Origin: a virus
Length of the DNA: 52,125 nt
Direction: 5' to 3' (one strand)
IMG/VR virus record: IMGVR_UViG_3300025642_000006
Span: 1 to 52,125 of that record
The position numbers were made by a program, and so were the translations under genes. Numbering within the stretch: the stretch's first letter is position 1; every line of letters begins with the position of its first letter. The notes beneath the pieces were generated by a model. It ran no database searches and had not been told where the DNA came from. It saw only the letters and a program-made list of their open reading frames with translations. Positions 7,338 through 14,439 of the stretch are shown one piece after another.

Positions 7338-7715
7338 CTACGGTTCGCATTTGAATTTGTAGATTTTAAGATCACCTACGGTTAATGCGTTTAGCATCTT
7401 CACATCCTCTCCAGTGATGATGAAGGTATAATCCGTCACAAGAGAGCCAAGATACTCCCTAGTTTTAGCTAAGAGCTTCTCGTAATGTGCAAGCGCTGCC
7501 GCCTCATCTCTCGATGCAGAGATATATTCTTCCTTTGTTTGGGATGTATCGAACAGGGCATCTGAAGAAGCATCCAATAGCTCCTGCCATGAAGTATACG
7601 CATTCGATAACTCAACTACTTTAGACTCCTTTCCTTCTAGGAACCTAATTAGTGCTACACTTCTGCAAGCTGTATCAGAGCGTATAAGTGAATCAATAAT
7701 TCTATCCGCATTCAT
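7338..7715 (-). CDS. Hypothetical protein, 125 aa, coiled
   Basis: RBS AAGGGAGA. Mostly helical and charged (RFLEGKESKVVELSNAY; RDEAAALAHYEKLLAKTREY) with a short beta-like C-terminus. Located between the helicase and the annealing protein, so a replication accessory role is possible but unproven. Confidence 0.64.
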   Translation of the reverse strand: MNADRIIDSLIRSDTACRSVALIRFLEGKESKVVELSNAYTSWQELLDASSDALFDTSQTKEEYISASRDEAAALAHYEKLLAKTREYLGSLVTDYTFIITGEDVKMLNALTVGDLKIYKFKCEP

Positions 7716-7724
7716 ATTTCTCCC

Positions 7725-8426
7725 TTATTTTGAGTAGGTGACAGACCATAGGTAGATGTCTCTGCGTGATTCAGCAGGAACATCATTTAGACACTTATGG
7801 CCGTGCTGCTTCATAGCTTCCTCAATAGTTCCTTCTTTCTTCTCTTCCAACACCATCATGGATGATTTGAAGCGTTCGAGCTTATCTTCGTCTTGGTCTG
7901 CAACTGGAGTCAGTGCCGACGCTTTCTTGATGGGGACTTTAGGGACAGCCTTCACCATAGGCTCAGGGAGGCTATTAGGAGCCTCCTCAGAGTATTTGCT
8001 ACCCTTGAACCAGTAAACATCCGCTCCAAGCCCCAACACCTTCATAGCGACGCTTAGGGCATCCGTAAGGGCCATCTTGTACGCCTCGTCTGAATGGTAT
8101 AGTCCGTTCTTCTCGCTGGCTACTAGCATGGACCCGCCTACTCCATCAATTCCGGCACTCCATTCTCCATCCACCTTTACCCATAGACGTACATGAACAT
8201 GTGATGCTCGTGTTTTCACTGAATCCTTCACATCCGCTTCATCCGTCCAGAAACGGATTACCTCGAACTTCCATCCGAACCCAACTGGTCCGAAAGTCTC
8301 TGTCATTTGGCGATATCTCCATAATGGAGATATGTCAGTCATTCCAGACAGGCGTCCGCCTTTGATTTCTTTTTTCGCTTCATTAGGCACTGATTGAAGC
8401 TGTTTCCAAACAGTTAAATTACTCAT
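7725..8426 (-). CDS. Rad52/Sak-like single-strand annealing protein
   Basis: 233 aa from ATG 8426 (AAGGAGA upstream). The N-terminal core follows the Rad52 pattern: FGPVGFGWKFEVI (about residues 45-57), then beta strands ASHVHVRLWVKVDGEW, DGVGGSM, and the hallmark YKMALTDALSVAMKVLGLG (116-134), matching the K-x-A-x-T-D-A-x-x-x-A/L motif of Rad52-type annealases. The C-terminal ~90 residues are Lys/Glu-rich and probably flexible. Such proteins anneal ssDNA in phage recombination and usually pair with an exonuclease, and a PD-(D/E)XK gene lies just upstream. Confidence 0.78.
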   Translation of the reverse strand: MSNLTVWKQLQSVPNEAKKEIKGGRLSGMTDISPLWRYRQMTETFGPVGFGWKFEVIRFWTDEADVKDSVKTRASHVHVRLWVKVDGEWSAGIDGVGGSMLVASEKNGLYHSDEAYKMALTDALSVAMKVLGLGADVYWFKGSKYSEEAPNSLPEPMVKAVPKVPIKKASALTPVADQDEDKLERFKSSMMVLEEKKEGTIEEAMKQHGHKCLNDVPAESRRDIYLWSVTYSK

Positions 8427-8526
8427 TGCATTCTCCTTTGTTTTAGGGAGTAATGCGCCCGGCACGACAACCACGGCGCACCTCCAAGATAATTATTCAT
8501 CCTCTATTTGCTGAACTTTTACAAGT

Positions 8527-8970
8527 CTATACTACGAACTTGCCGCCCTGCACGGGCTTTCCTCCTTGGGTTTTGCTGTTATGTCTTGTCTTCCAAGTTC
8601 TAACAGCGGCCTTCCAATCCGCCATTACTTTATCTTTTATTTTCCACCCTCGTGTTTGATAGTAGTCAACGAACTTGTTTCCATCTATTTCGAAGCCTAT
8701 TGTAGCTCCGTATGCAGTTACTTCTTCTGGTACTGGCGGTTTAAACCTGCGCTTGTGATCAACATCTAATTGGTGAAGTGGACATCCGATCATTGCGCGT
8801 GGATACAATCCATTAACCTTGTCAATGGAAGTAGCTCTACAAAAGGCGAAGAACTCACCCTTGAAACTAATTGTAGATAGAAGCTCGCACCGCCCAGACG
8901 AATAGGAACACATAGGTATTCCTCCTTCATCGAAGAAGCGCTCATATTCACGGAACACTGAATCCTTCAT
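8527..8970 (-). CDS. Phage replication accessory protein (C-terminal DWKAAVRTW motif)
   Basis: 147 aa, RBS AGAAGG. The C-terminal segment KFVDYYQTRGWKIKDKVMAD plus WKAAVRTWKTR is the conserved signature at the end of many phage replication/helicase-loader-like proteins (FxxYYxxxGWKxGxxxMxDWKAAVRxW). The N-terminal half has cysteines (PMCSYSSGRCEL; FCRA; GCPLHQLDVDHKRR) and may bind zinc. It lies between recombination genes. Helicase loading is inferred from the motif. Confidence 0.7.
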   Translation of the reverse strand: MKDSVFREYERFFDEGGIPMCSYSSGRCELLSTISFKGEFFAFCRATSIDKVNGLYPRAMIGCPLHQLDVDHKRRFKPPVPEEVTAYGATIGFEIDGNKFVDYYQTRGWKIKDKVMADWKAAVRTWKTRHNSKTQGGKPVQGGKFVV

Positions 8971-8971
8971 A

Positions 8972-9716
8972 TTATGCCTTCTGAATAGTTTTCCACGAAT
9001 TGTTCAACTCAGCGATACGGTACGCATAGGAGAAATACTCCCATCCATATTTTAGTTCCTGCTCCGACCACTCCTTGAATAGAAGCATCTCTCCAGACTC
9101 CCTTGAGAAGTATACGTTTGCACACTTCGCATTAGGGAATTTAGTCCCTAGCCGATAAGCGGCTAGCTGCGCCACTTCCCTCAATTTTGGGATCACGCCC
9201 ACCTTCACCAACTGTTTTCCAGTCGAGCAGCCATGTTGGAGATGCAATGTCCGGCGTACCACCAAAGGCATAGTGAACACCTTCAACCTCGCCTTTGAAT
9301 ACGAAACACGCTTCCGAATCGTATGCAGACAAGTGCCTATCCAATAGGATTCCTGCTGCCGCCTTACACGCATTAGCTAATGCAGGATCACCAGGAAGCG
9401 TTCCAGTCTTTAGCGTCATCTCTATAGCACCATGATATTCTGTGCCCCTGTTAGCAGCCTCTTCCCGTCTAGCTGCACATAGCGCCATTCCCGCCTGTAC
9501 GTTCCCGGCTTCTACTCCGGCCTCTACGGCCAGCTTAGCCACCCACTGGAGCAATCCCCCTATCTCAGACGCTTGATCCAAGATAGTGTTGACGCTTTCA
9601 ACAGCTCCATCAACTACGGCCTTTGCTCTAAGCACACGCTTAGACTCTTCGCCGTTCTTTTTAAGTTGAATATAACGCTTCGCCCCGCTAACGGTCTGAA
9701 CATACCAATGACTCAT
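8972..9716 (-). CDS. PD-(D/E)XK (RecB/Cas4-like) nuclease, interrupted by a +1 frameshift
   Basis: Two reading frames together give one nuclease. Frame A runs from ATG 9716 (AGGAGG) to a stop at 9141 and contains AFGGTPDI and WLLDWKT, the D...D-x-K core. Frame B (ends 8972) continues with LREVAQLAAYRLG, NAKCANVYFSRESGEML and KEWSEQELKYGWEYF, which are the QLAAYR and C-terminal motifs of the same family. Skipping one A in the run at 9185-9188 (CCC AAA A TTG) joins them as ...RDPKLREVAQLAAYRLG, a natural family sequence of about 247 aa. This is a programmed +1 shift, a recent mutation, or a homopolymer sequencing error. In phages such enzymes resect DNA ends for the annealing protein. Confidence 0.78.
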
Positions 9717-10111
9717 GCTTCCTCCTCTTCTTGCCCACAAACAGGGCAGGGTTTTAGTTCATACTTACCGGCTTCTTCCGCCGCACCTTCGATAGAATCA
9801 TACGCTTTGCGCAGATTCCCTATCCACACACTGACATACCCCTTCCCATCACACTCGTGACATACAGCAATGCTACAGGTACGCACCTTGCGATTAGTAA
9901 CGTGATCAACTACCGATTGCCGTTCTTCCAGAATGCCATCAGCGATCATTTCCGTAATACGTGGTCGGACATAATTCATATCACTCATGCCGAGCCTATT
10001 ACAGACTTGCCGATCAGTGAGAGTCGCCGATCCATAGGCTTCATATATTACTTTCTTTCTAGCTGATGGCTTTAGCTCGTCCCATGCAGCGAGGCTGTTT
10101 TCATGTATCAT
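9713..10111 (-). CDS. Winged-helix plus zinc-knuckle protein, 132 aa
   Basis: RBS AAAGGAGAG. Residues ~15-65 read as a winged helix (ATLTDRQVCNRLGMSDMNYV then RPRITEMIADGILEE). A C-terminal metal site is suggested by CHECDGKG and CPVCGQ. The stop overlaps the nuclease start by ATGA. Probably DNA binding, perhaps a regulator of the early block; the specific role is not known. Confidence 0.7.
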   Translation of the reverse strand: MIHENSLAAWDELKPSARKKVIYEAYGSATLTDRQVCNRLGMSDMNYVRPRITEMIADGILEERQSVVDHVTNRKVRTCSIAVCHECDGKGYVSVWIGNLRKAYDSIEGAAEEAGKYELKPCPVCGQEEEEA

Positions 10112-10120
10112 GGCTCTCCT

Positions 10121-10396
10121 TTATATTTTAATTATCAGCGCATATATTGCATTCTTCAATGCCTGCTCTAAATGCTGATTCATATCCGATATAGCATAGT
10201 CTTTTCCAAGTCCTGTTTCCCCGGCGATAGCGCACATCGTATAATAAACATACGCATAATGGGGAAACTTCTCTGTGGTATATGGCTCAAGAAGCGACGC
10301 TGCGATCCGCTCATCCAACCCTTTCCTCAATGAGGACAAGCGTTGAATCATATCCGTTTGACGCTCTAGTTCTTGAATCTGCTTTTCTTTATCCAT
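10121..10396 (-). CDS. Hypothetical protein, 91 aa
   Basis: RBS AAGGAG. The N-terminal helix (EKQIQELERQTDMIQRLSSL) is a likely coiled coil, followed by a compact helical region with YAYVYYTMCAIAGETGLGKD. No nucleotide-binding motif is actually complete. Function unknown. Confidence 0.65.
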   Translation of the reverse strand: MDKEKQIQELERQTDMIQRLSSLRKGLDERIAASLLEPYTTEKFPHYAYVYYTMCAIAGETGLGKDYAISDMNQHLEQALKNAIYALIIKI

Positions 10397-10538
10397 TACC
10401 TACTCCTTTGTTTTGCTTCATTGCTCGTTCACATCTTTCTACCCAGACAATGAAAGATAGTTCGTCTAGTTGCTTGTCCGTGTAATATGAGATAACGGCT
10501 TCTATCTCCGGTACACTTGGCACATTTGGTTTATTCAT
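10389..10538 (-). CDS. Small hypothetical protein, 49 aa
   Basis: ATG at 10538 with AAAGGAG seven bases upstream; stop TAA at 10389-10391, overlapping the following gene. Product MNKPNVPSVPEIEAVISYY... is acidic then basic, helical from residue 10. It overlaps the stop of the SymE-like gene (TAATG), which supports coupled translation. Confidence 0.6.
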   Translation of the reverse strand: MNKPNVPSVPEIEAVISYYTDKQLDELSFIVWVERCERAMKQNKGVGNG

Positions 10539-10690
10539 TATGCTCCTTTACTAATTACTATTGTTTCTCCAACGATTCGGACTTCCAGCCTGTCCCCTAT
10601 AGAGAACAATTCTTTAAGCCAACGTCCTCGCAAACGGAGTAATGGACACTTTTCAGAGCTAAGCCATCCTAATGTGATTTTAGTCCTCAT
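10538..10690 (-). CDS. SymE/AbrB-like swapped-hairpin mini-protein, 50 aa
   Basis: ATG at 10690 with AGGAGAGG upstream; stop at 10538-10540. The segment PLLRLRGRWLKELFSIGDRL followed by EVRIVGETIVI matches the SymE pattern (P-x-hydrophobic-x-hydrophobic-x-G-x-W-L-x-x-x-x-F-x-x-G-D, then V-x-V...G-x-hydrophobic-V-I). SymE is an AbrB-fold protein known in E. coli as an SOS-induced toxin that condenses nucleoids; short phage versions also occur. Here it sits in a string of coupled small genes. Toxicity is not shown. Confidence 0.7.
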   Translation of the reverse strand: MRTKITLGWLSSEKCPLLRLRGRWLKELFSIGDRLEVRIVGETIVISKGA

Positions 10691-10705
10691 TAGCCTCTCC
10701 TTTGT

Positions 10706-10882
10706 TTATATCAGCTCGAACAGATAATCCGGCTCTAAGCCGAAATACTCCTCGCAGAAGTATTCCGTATCTTGACCTTCTTCTATTCCCTGCCTCAGCT
10801 CCCGCGAAGCTGCTGCAATTTCCTTGTCTGCTTCCTCTTCCGACATCCCATCACGGTCCATCAAAACCTGCTTTAAACTCAT
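10706..10882 (-). CDS. Small acidic phage protein, 58 aa (MDRDGMSEEEAD...GLEPDYL motif)
   Basis: ATG at 10882 preceded by GGAGAAG; stop TAA at 10706-10708. MSLKQVLMDRDGMSEEEADK near the N-terminus and EEYFGLEPDYLFEL at the C-terminus form a pattern seen in many small hypothetical phage and plasmid proteins. Strongly acidic and helical. Function unknown. Confidence 0.72.
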   Translation of the reverse strand: MSLKQVLMDRDGMSEEEADKEIAAASRELRQGIEEGQDTEYFCEEYFGLEPDYLFELI

Positions 10883-11439
10883 GACTTCTCCTCTTCCCGT
10901 TTTTTAAGACACGCTGCACACATTTCGCCTTTCCCATATTGGATAAGTGCATCGACGTACTTCCCGCACCGGGAACACCATATCTTAATGCTCGGAATCC
11001 TTTCATAGAGCGAGTCAATACACGCCTTGGCCTCAGCGGCCACAAACTCCTCGGTGTATTCCCTTCCTTCGTCCCAAATGTGCTGGTAGTCGCACCCGAT
11101 TTTTACGCATTGTTTTTCTCCGTCGAATCCAGTTACTTTTGAGTACCGCGTCATTCCACTATGCCAGTCTAAGTTAGACATAAGCGGCTCGGAGTAGTAA
11201 TCATAATGGATAAAAGACAGATTCGATTCCTTCGGATCCAACCAGAAACGCTCTCTAATATCTTCTGGGAGCGAGTCTATGAGAATGAAAAGATAGAACG
11301 TCCAGCACGCCTTGTCGAACCGTGTAAAACGTTGTATCTCGAACGAAATGCCTTTATATTTTCCAGCCCATACGGTTTTTTCTTCCATGTCTTGTGTCAA
11401 ACTCATGACTTCTCCTTTCATGGTGTACTTCTTGTTCAT
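10879..11439 (-). CDS. Zinc-ribbon protein, up to 186 aa
   Basis: Two starts have good RBSs: 11439 (GGGAG; MNKKYTMKGEV...) and 11406 (AAGGAG; MSLTQDMEEK..., 175 aa). The C-terminus has a CSRCGKYVD...CAACLKKR zinc ribbon; the middle is a mixed fold rich in aromatics (FDKACWTFYLFILIDSL). The later start reduces the overlap with the upstream membrane gene from 86 to 53 bp. Function unknown. Confidence 0.68.
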   Translation of the reverse strand: MNKKYTMKGEVMSLTQDMEEKTVWAGKYKGISFEIQRFTRFDKACWTFYLFILIDSLPEDIRERFWLDPKESNLSFIHYDYYSEPLMSNLDWHSGMTRYSKVTGFDGEKQCVKIGCDYQHIWDEGREYTEEFVAAEAKACIDSLYERIPSIKIWCSRCGKYVDALIQYGKGEMCAACLKKREEEKS

Positions 11440-11578
11440 AATGCTCCCTTCGCTGTTTTTGCAGGCCCATGACTTTCAGTCCCGTTCCAATCCCTGCCAT
11501 AATAGCCAGGGTGATTATGAAGGCCGTATAAGCCTTCCCGGTCAGCTTTATCAGCCATATAGTAAAGTCTTCAATCAT
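11354..11578 (-). CDS. Small single-span membrane protein, 74 aa
   Basis: ATG at 11578 with AGGAGG seven bases upstream. One hydrophobic segment (YTAFIITLAIMAGIGTGLKV, residues 17-36) is followed by a basic, His/Arg-rich C-terminal tail. It overlaps the start of the next gene by 50-90 bp. It could be an early membrane effector, but nothing identifies it. Confidence 0.62.
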   Translation of the reverse strand: MIEDFTIWLIKLTGKAYTAFIITLAIMAGIGTGLKVMGLQKQRREHYEQEVHHERRSHEFDTRHGRKNRMGWKI

Positions 11579-11735
11579 ATCTTACCCTCCTCATGTTATG
11601 CCATAGAACACGTTTTAAGGTGTCTAGGAGCGATTATTGCACTAAAGGCATATATAGACCTGCCTAATAGCGCCAAACCCCTTCTAGGTGCCTCTATGCA
11701 CGATTGCAGCCATTAGCCGAAAGAAGCGTAATTGC
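11579..11735 (-). other. Short gap without a gene
   Basis: No reading frame with an RBS. On the leftward strand TTGGCG followed 16 bases later by TATATG is a weak promoter candidate for the membrane-protein gene and downstream genes. Confidence 0.3.
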
Positions 11736-11849
11736 TTACTTGCTCTCAAGGCATCCTGCGGCATCGAGCGCCTCCCAGTCAGACGGATGTGGGCAACCGA
11801 TGGCAACGACGATTAGAGCTCCGTGTTTCTGTTTCAGTTTCATGTTCAT
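11736..11849 (-). CDS. Tiny hypothetical protein, 37 aa
   Basis: ATG at 11849, GGAGG upstream, stop TAA at 11736. Product MNMKLKQKHGALIVVAIGCP continues to HPSDWEALDAAGCLESK: a basic N-terminus, a short hydrophobic strand and two cysteines. The strong RBS supports translation. Confidence 0.5.
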   Translation of the reverse strand: MNMKLKQKHGALIVVAIGCPHPSDWEALDAAGCLESK

Positions 11850-11850
11850 C

Positions 11851-11907
11851 TCATTTCCTCCAACTGGTGTTTCCGTCATTCGTGGTTATCCAGTACCACG
11901 CCTGCAT
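11851..11907 (-). CDS. Possible 18-aa leader peptide
   Basis: Reads MQAWYWITTNDGNTSWRK and stops overlapping the RBS region of the 37-aa gene. The four Trp among 18 residues and the position just upstream of a stronger gene would fit a translational leader, but the RBS is poor. Confidence 0.25.
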   Translation of the reverse strand: MQAWYWITTNDGNTSWRK

Positions 11908-11915
11908 TCTCTCTT

Positions 11916-11993
11916 TTAGCAATCTCTCCACAGTGGAGAGGTGCCAGAAAGAACGTATTTACAGGGATTGAGATACATTCTTTCTGTATTCAT
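11916..11993 (-). CDS. Tiny ORF, 25 aa
   Basis: ATG at 11993 with AAGGAG nine bases upstream; stop at 11916-11918. Product MNTERMYLNPCKYVLSGTSP then LWRDC. Its 3' end contains the CTCTCCACAGTGGAGAG palindrome, so the DNA may matter as much as the peptide. Confidence 0.4.
   Translation of the reverse strand: MNTERMYLNPCKYVLSGTSPLWRDC
11924..11940. promoter_or_regulatory. Perfect 17-bp palindrome CTCTCCACAGTGGAGAG
   Basis: Eight-base arms around one central base. The outer half AATCTCTCCACA (11921-11932) is the exact complement of the TGTGGAGAGATT unit tandemly repeated before the rightward promoter at 13248-13270. A 16/17 match lies at 32656-32672 and a 15/17 match at 38541-38557. Likely a shared protein-binding site. 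Confidence 0.6.
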
Positions 11994-11997
11994 GGTC

Positions 11998-12090
11998 TTA
12001 TTCTCCTTTGCGGCATTGCCGCTGGTTAGTGTACAGGCGCGTTGTGCGCGTGAGATTGTCTATTATGCGTTCAGCATCTTCAAATGCCAT
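11998..12090 (-). CDS. Tiny ORF, 30 aa
   Basis: ATG at 12090; stop at 11998-12000. Product MAFEDAERIIDNLTRTTRLY then TNQRQCRKGE: helical and basic. Its end supplies the AAGGAGAA ribosome binding site of the next tiny ORF. The RBS of this ORF itself is weak. Confidence 0.35.
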   Translation of the reverse strand: MAFEDAERIIDNLTRTTRLYTNQRQCRKGE

Positions 12091-12092
12091 AC

Positions 12093-12200
12093 CTATTGGT
12101 TCAGTACTGTAACGACAGAACGGATACGCGCTCTCAATCGCAAGTTGCGTATATGATAGCAAGTAGTTGCCTTGGCGATTGTTGTCTTTGCTGTTTTCAT
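12093..12200 (-). CDS. Tiny basic protein, 35 aa, first in the leftward block
   Basis: The ATG at 12200 has AAGGG nine bases upstream; an ATG three codons earlier is too close to the RBS. Product MKTAKTTIAKATTCYHIRNL then RLRARIRSVVTVLNQ is strongly basic, possibly nucleic-acid binding. It is the most upstream candidate gene of the leftward operon. Confidence 0.45.
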   Translation of the reverse strand: MKTAKTTIAKATTCYHIRNLRLRARIRSVVTVLNQ

Positions 12201-12209
12201 GGTATTCAT

Positions 12210-13247
12210 CCCTTCTAGGCTATTGTTAATACTATATAGTGCCTCATAAATACACACCCCTCCGGACACCACCACCCCCCCTAAATATTTGCACACCCAA
12301 CCGCAGCACGTATTTAGCGACGCCCTCATCTGCGAGAGCCGCTCCCAGGACGTGAGCCTTGCTATAACTTGGCAGGCCGAAGGTAAGCTGCACACCCAAC
12401 CGCTTGCACCGCAACAGCATGGATGTTCGCCGACGGGAGAGGCAGTGTCAGTGCTAACGTCACCGCCGGGGTGCCACGGGGTCCCCTTGCCCCCTCCGGC
12501 CATTAGGGGTGTTAGTAGGGAAACATCGCCGTACACTATGAGAATCGCCCTAAACCTGGGATGGCTAGTGGGTTGATATTATTGGGAAAGACTAAGCTAA
12601 GGGCGGTATTATTGAGATTGTGTTAGCTTGATTTTAGCTTGGTGGGTTTGTGTTGATTGAGTTGAGTGGGGTTTATTGGCATTGATGTGATGAAGTAGTA
12701 CTTTAGTATCACCTTGGGGAGATTATTTGGGTGGGTTAGTACAACGTCGCATAACACGAAAGATCGGGAAGGGGTATTAGATGTGCGTAGAAGGGGGAGG
12801 AAGATTGAGCTAGGTCTTTATATGGGTAAATGCACAGAACGTCTTCTATGGGGCTTAGAACGTGTTTTAGAGGCACTGTAGGGGAGGGGGGTGTACGGGG
12901 GTGTAGATTAGCGGAGGGGTAGTGTGGGAAGTGGAGGATAGGTGGTAGAAATGCGGAAGTACAGAATCCGGCTATATATATAGTACAGTTGGTTAAGATA
13001 TAACACAGGGTAGATAATATATAAACACAGGGTATAGATAGTACATAGAGAGTGAGAAAAGAAACCCATCTTCCTATAACAAGAAAGAAAAATATAAAAG
13101 AAAGAATAAAAGGGTTTCTTCCCTTACGAGATGGGCAGTTAAAACACACTTTCGAGATGAGAGCTTGCCGAAGGTTCAAGCGGTCCATCGAGTGGGGGAA
13201 CCGTCGAGACGCTCGGCCAGCCTCGCTAAAGTTGTTGGTATGAATCT
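12210..13247. other. Divergent non-coding region; candidate replication origin/control region
   Basis: About 1 kb between the leftward and rightward blocks with no credible gene. 12240-12530 is C-rich on the + strand (runs such as CCCCCC). From about 12540 it flips to strongly G/T- then G/A-rich, so strand bias inverts at the transcription and probably replication divergence point. TGCACACCCAACCGC is exactly repeated at 12290-12304 and 12389-12403. G-runs at 12881-12919 could form a quadruplex. An AT-rich stretch (12970-13050) holds AACACAGGGTA at 13002-13012 and 13024-13034 (22-bp period), like a DNA-unwinding element with iterons. GAAACCC / GGGTTTC and CCCATCT / AGATGGG complementary pairs between 13062 and 13136 suggest structured RNA. 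Confidence 0.55.
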
Positions 13248-13270
13248 TGTGGAGAGATTGTGGAGAGATT
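13248..13270. promoter_or_regulatory. Tandem TGTGGAGAGAT sites upstream of the rightward promoter
   Basis: TGTGGAGAGATT at 13248-13259 and again at 13259-13270, an exact 11-bp period (about one helical turn), ending four bases before the -35 box. The same 12-mer forms one half of the palindrome at 11924. This is the usual position of an activator or operator array. Confidence 0.62.
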
Positions 13271-13274
13271 TATG

Positions 13275-13303
13275 TTGACAGTATTTTGGGAAAAGCATAT
13301 AGG
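13275..13303 (+). promoter_or_regulatory. Sigma70-type promoter of the rightward block
   Basis: TTGACA at 13275-13280, a 17-base spacer, and TATAGG at 13298-13303. About 90 bases separate it from the first gene (13393). The perfect -35 and ideal spacing make it the best candidate start for the rightward transcript. Confidence 0.72.
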
Positions 13304-13392
13304 CATAGGGTGTTGAAGGTGAATTAGGGAGCTTAGTTTTTATACGCTCGCAGTCAGGCAAGGACTTACGCTGATTAAGGCAGGAGGTTGTT

Positions 13393-13578
13393 ATGGTAGT
13401 GAAGACCAAACAAATGCGATTGATCCAATACGAGTTGACGTTAATGCGCCGAGAAGTAGACTATCTAAAGGGTTTGATGGACGGGATAGGTAGAGCTACG
13501 CCATTTGGTTATCGACTTGATTGCAGCAGAAGCGACTGCACCGTAAGGGATGACAATGAAGCGAAGGGTTGTCCATGA
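13393..13578 (+). CDS. Hypothetical protein, 61 aa
   Basis: First gene after the rightward promoter, RBS AGGAGG seven bases upstream. The first 35 residues form a charged helix (MRLIQYELTLMRREVDYLKG); the C-terminus has three Cys (DCSRSDCTV...KGCP). Stop overlaps the next start by ATGA. Could be an early regulator; not recognised. Confidence 0.65.
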   Translation: MVVKTKQMRLIQYELTLMRREVDYLKGLMDGIGRATPFGYRLDCSRSDCTVRDDNEAKGCP

Positions 13579-13901
13579 CGCGAAGTAAGGTCAAGAAGCT
13601 ATCGGTAAGGGATGTCAAGATACCGGACAGCATAGAGGCATTCTTTACGACGGAAAGCGTCAATGCTCGAACCATGTTCATGAGTGCCCAGATTGATGCA
13701 GTTTGCATGAAGGTATTGGAATCGGTTACAGTGCAGAACTTGTTGGACCTATCGCCTATTCAGCGGTTGAGAATAGCGAAGGACTTGATTACGATGCGTA
13801 AGGAGCTTTTAGTGAACAATGTCATATCCGATAGGGATGTGGATAGTGCGCTAGAAGGGTTGAAGAAAACAAAGAACAAACCTCAAGAAGAGGAAGAGTG
13901 A
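13575..13901 (+). CDS. Hypothetical protein, 108 aa
   Basis: ATG at 13575, RBS GAAGGG; a TTG two codons earlier is less likely. Helical, with a basic N-terminus (MTRSKVKKLSVRDVKIPDS), a middle SPIQRLRIAKDLITMRKELL segment and an acidic poly-Glu tail. No known domain. Confidence 0.65.
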   Translation: MTRSKVKKLSVRDVKIPDSIEAFFTTESVNARTMFMSAQIDAVCMKVLESVTVQNLLDLSPIQRLRIAKDLITMRKELLVNNVISDRDVDSALEGLKKTKNKPQEEEE

Positions 13902-13911
13902 AGGGAGTAAT

Positions 13912-14178
13912 ATGAGCGAAGACAAAGTAGCATATGGGAAGAAAACGAGAGTAACGCGTGAGATAGCTATATTTCAGATGAAGTCTACAGATAAGGGTGT
14001 TGTAATTACGCTGGCTGATACACGACCGCCCGTTGGCATGACAAAAACGGCTCAGGTGAAGGCGTGGATGCTAGAGAACCTTAGCGGAGAGAAAGACGTA
14101 ACATTCGTAGCAGCTAGGGTATTGATTAGCGGAGTAATTGAGGAGAAGCCGGGCAAGCCCATCCGCCGGTTCGTATAA
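13912..14178 (+). CDS. Hypothetical protein, 88 aa
   Basis: RBS GGGAG. Looks like a small beta-sheet protein (KGVVITLADTRPPVG, DVTFVAARVLISGVI). Followed by the SSB-tail protein, so a DNA-metabolism role is possible. No family recognised. Confidence 0.63.
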   Translation: MSEDKVAYGKKTRVTREIAIFQMKSTDKGVVITLADTRPPVGMTKTAQVKAWMLENLSGEKDVTFVAARVLISGVIEEKPGKPIRRFV

Positions 14179-14202
14179 TAAAACAAAAAAAAGGAGTATG
14201 TT

Positions 14203-14433
14203 ATGGCTTATGAAGAACGTGATTTGAGCGGGGTATTATTCAAGAACAATAAAAAGACTAGCGAGAGGGCTCCAGACTATACTGGAAAATGCCTTATTGG
14301 CGGGGAGAGTCTGCGTATTGCTGCATGGATTAACGAAGGAAAGTCAGGGATTAAGTTCATGTCGTTGAAGTTCGAGGATGAATCGAATCAGGCGGCAGCT
14401 TCCGAAACGGTAAGTGATGACGTTCCCTTTTAG
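14203..14433 (+). CDS. Small OB-like/SSB-like protein with DDVPF tail, 76 aa
   Basis: RBS AAGGAG. The body SGVLFKNNKKTSERAPDYTG then KCLIGGESLRIAAWINEGKS resembles the DUF736-type group of small plasmid and phage proteins proposed to bind ssDNA. The C-terminus SDDVPF is nearly identical to the acidic SSB tip (DDIPF), which in bacterial SSB recruits replication and repair partners. It probably coats ssDNA or mimics the SSB tail. The tail is directly visible; ssDNA binding is inference. Confidence 0.68.
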   Translation: MAYEERDLSGVLFKNNKKTSERAPDYTGKCLIGGESLRIAAWINEGKSGIKFMSLKFEDESNQAAASETVSDDVPF

Positions 14434-14439
14434 GCAATT

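Noticed and set aside
12736-13188. 150-aa minus-strand ORF with hydrophobic stretches
   Set aside because: No RBS; lies in the strand-biased non-coding region, so Pro/Leu/Ser come from composition.
13140-13200. GGTTCAAG resembling a tRNA T-loop
   Set aside because: No acceptor or anticodon stems can be formed around it.
13052-13243. 63-aa + strand ORF
   Set aside because: No Shine-Dalgarno, ends just before the operator repeats, and lies upstream of the promoter.
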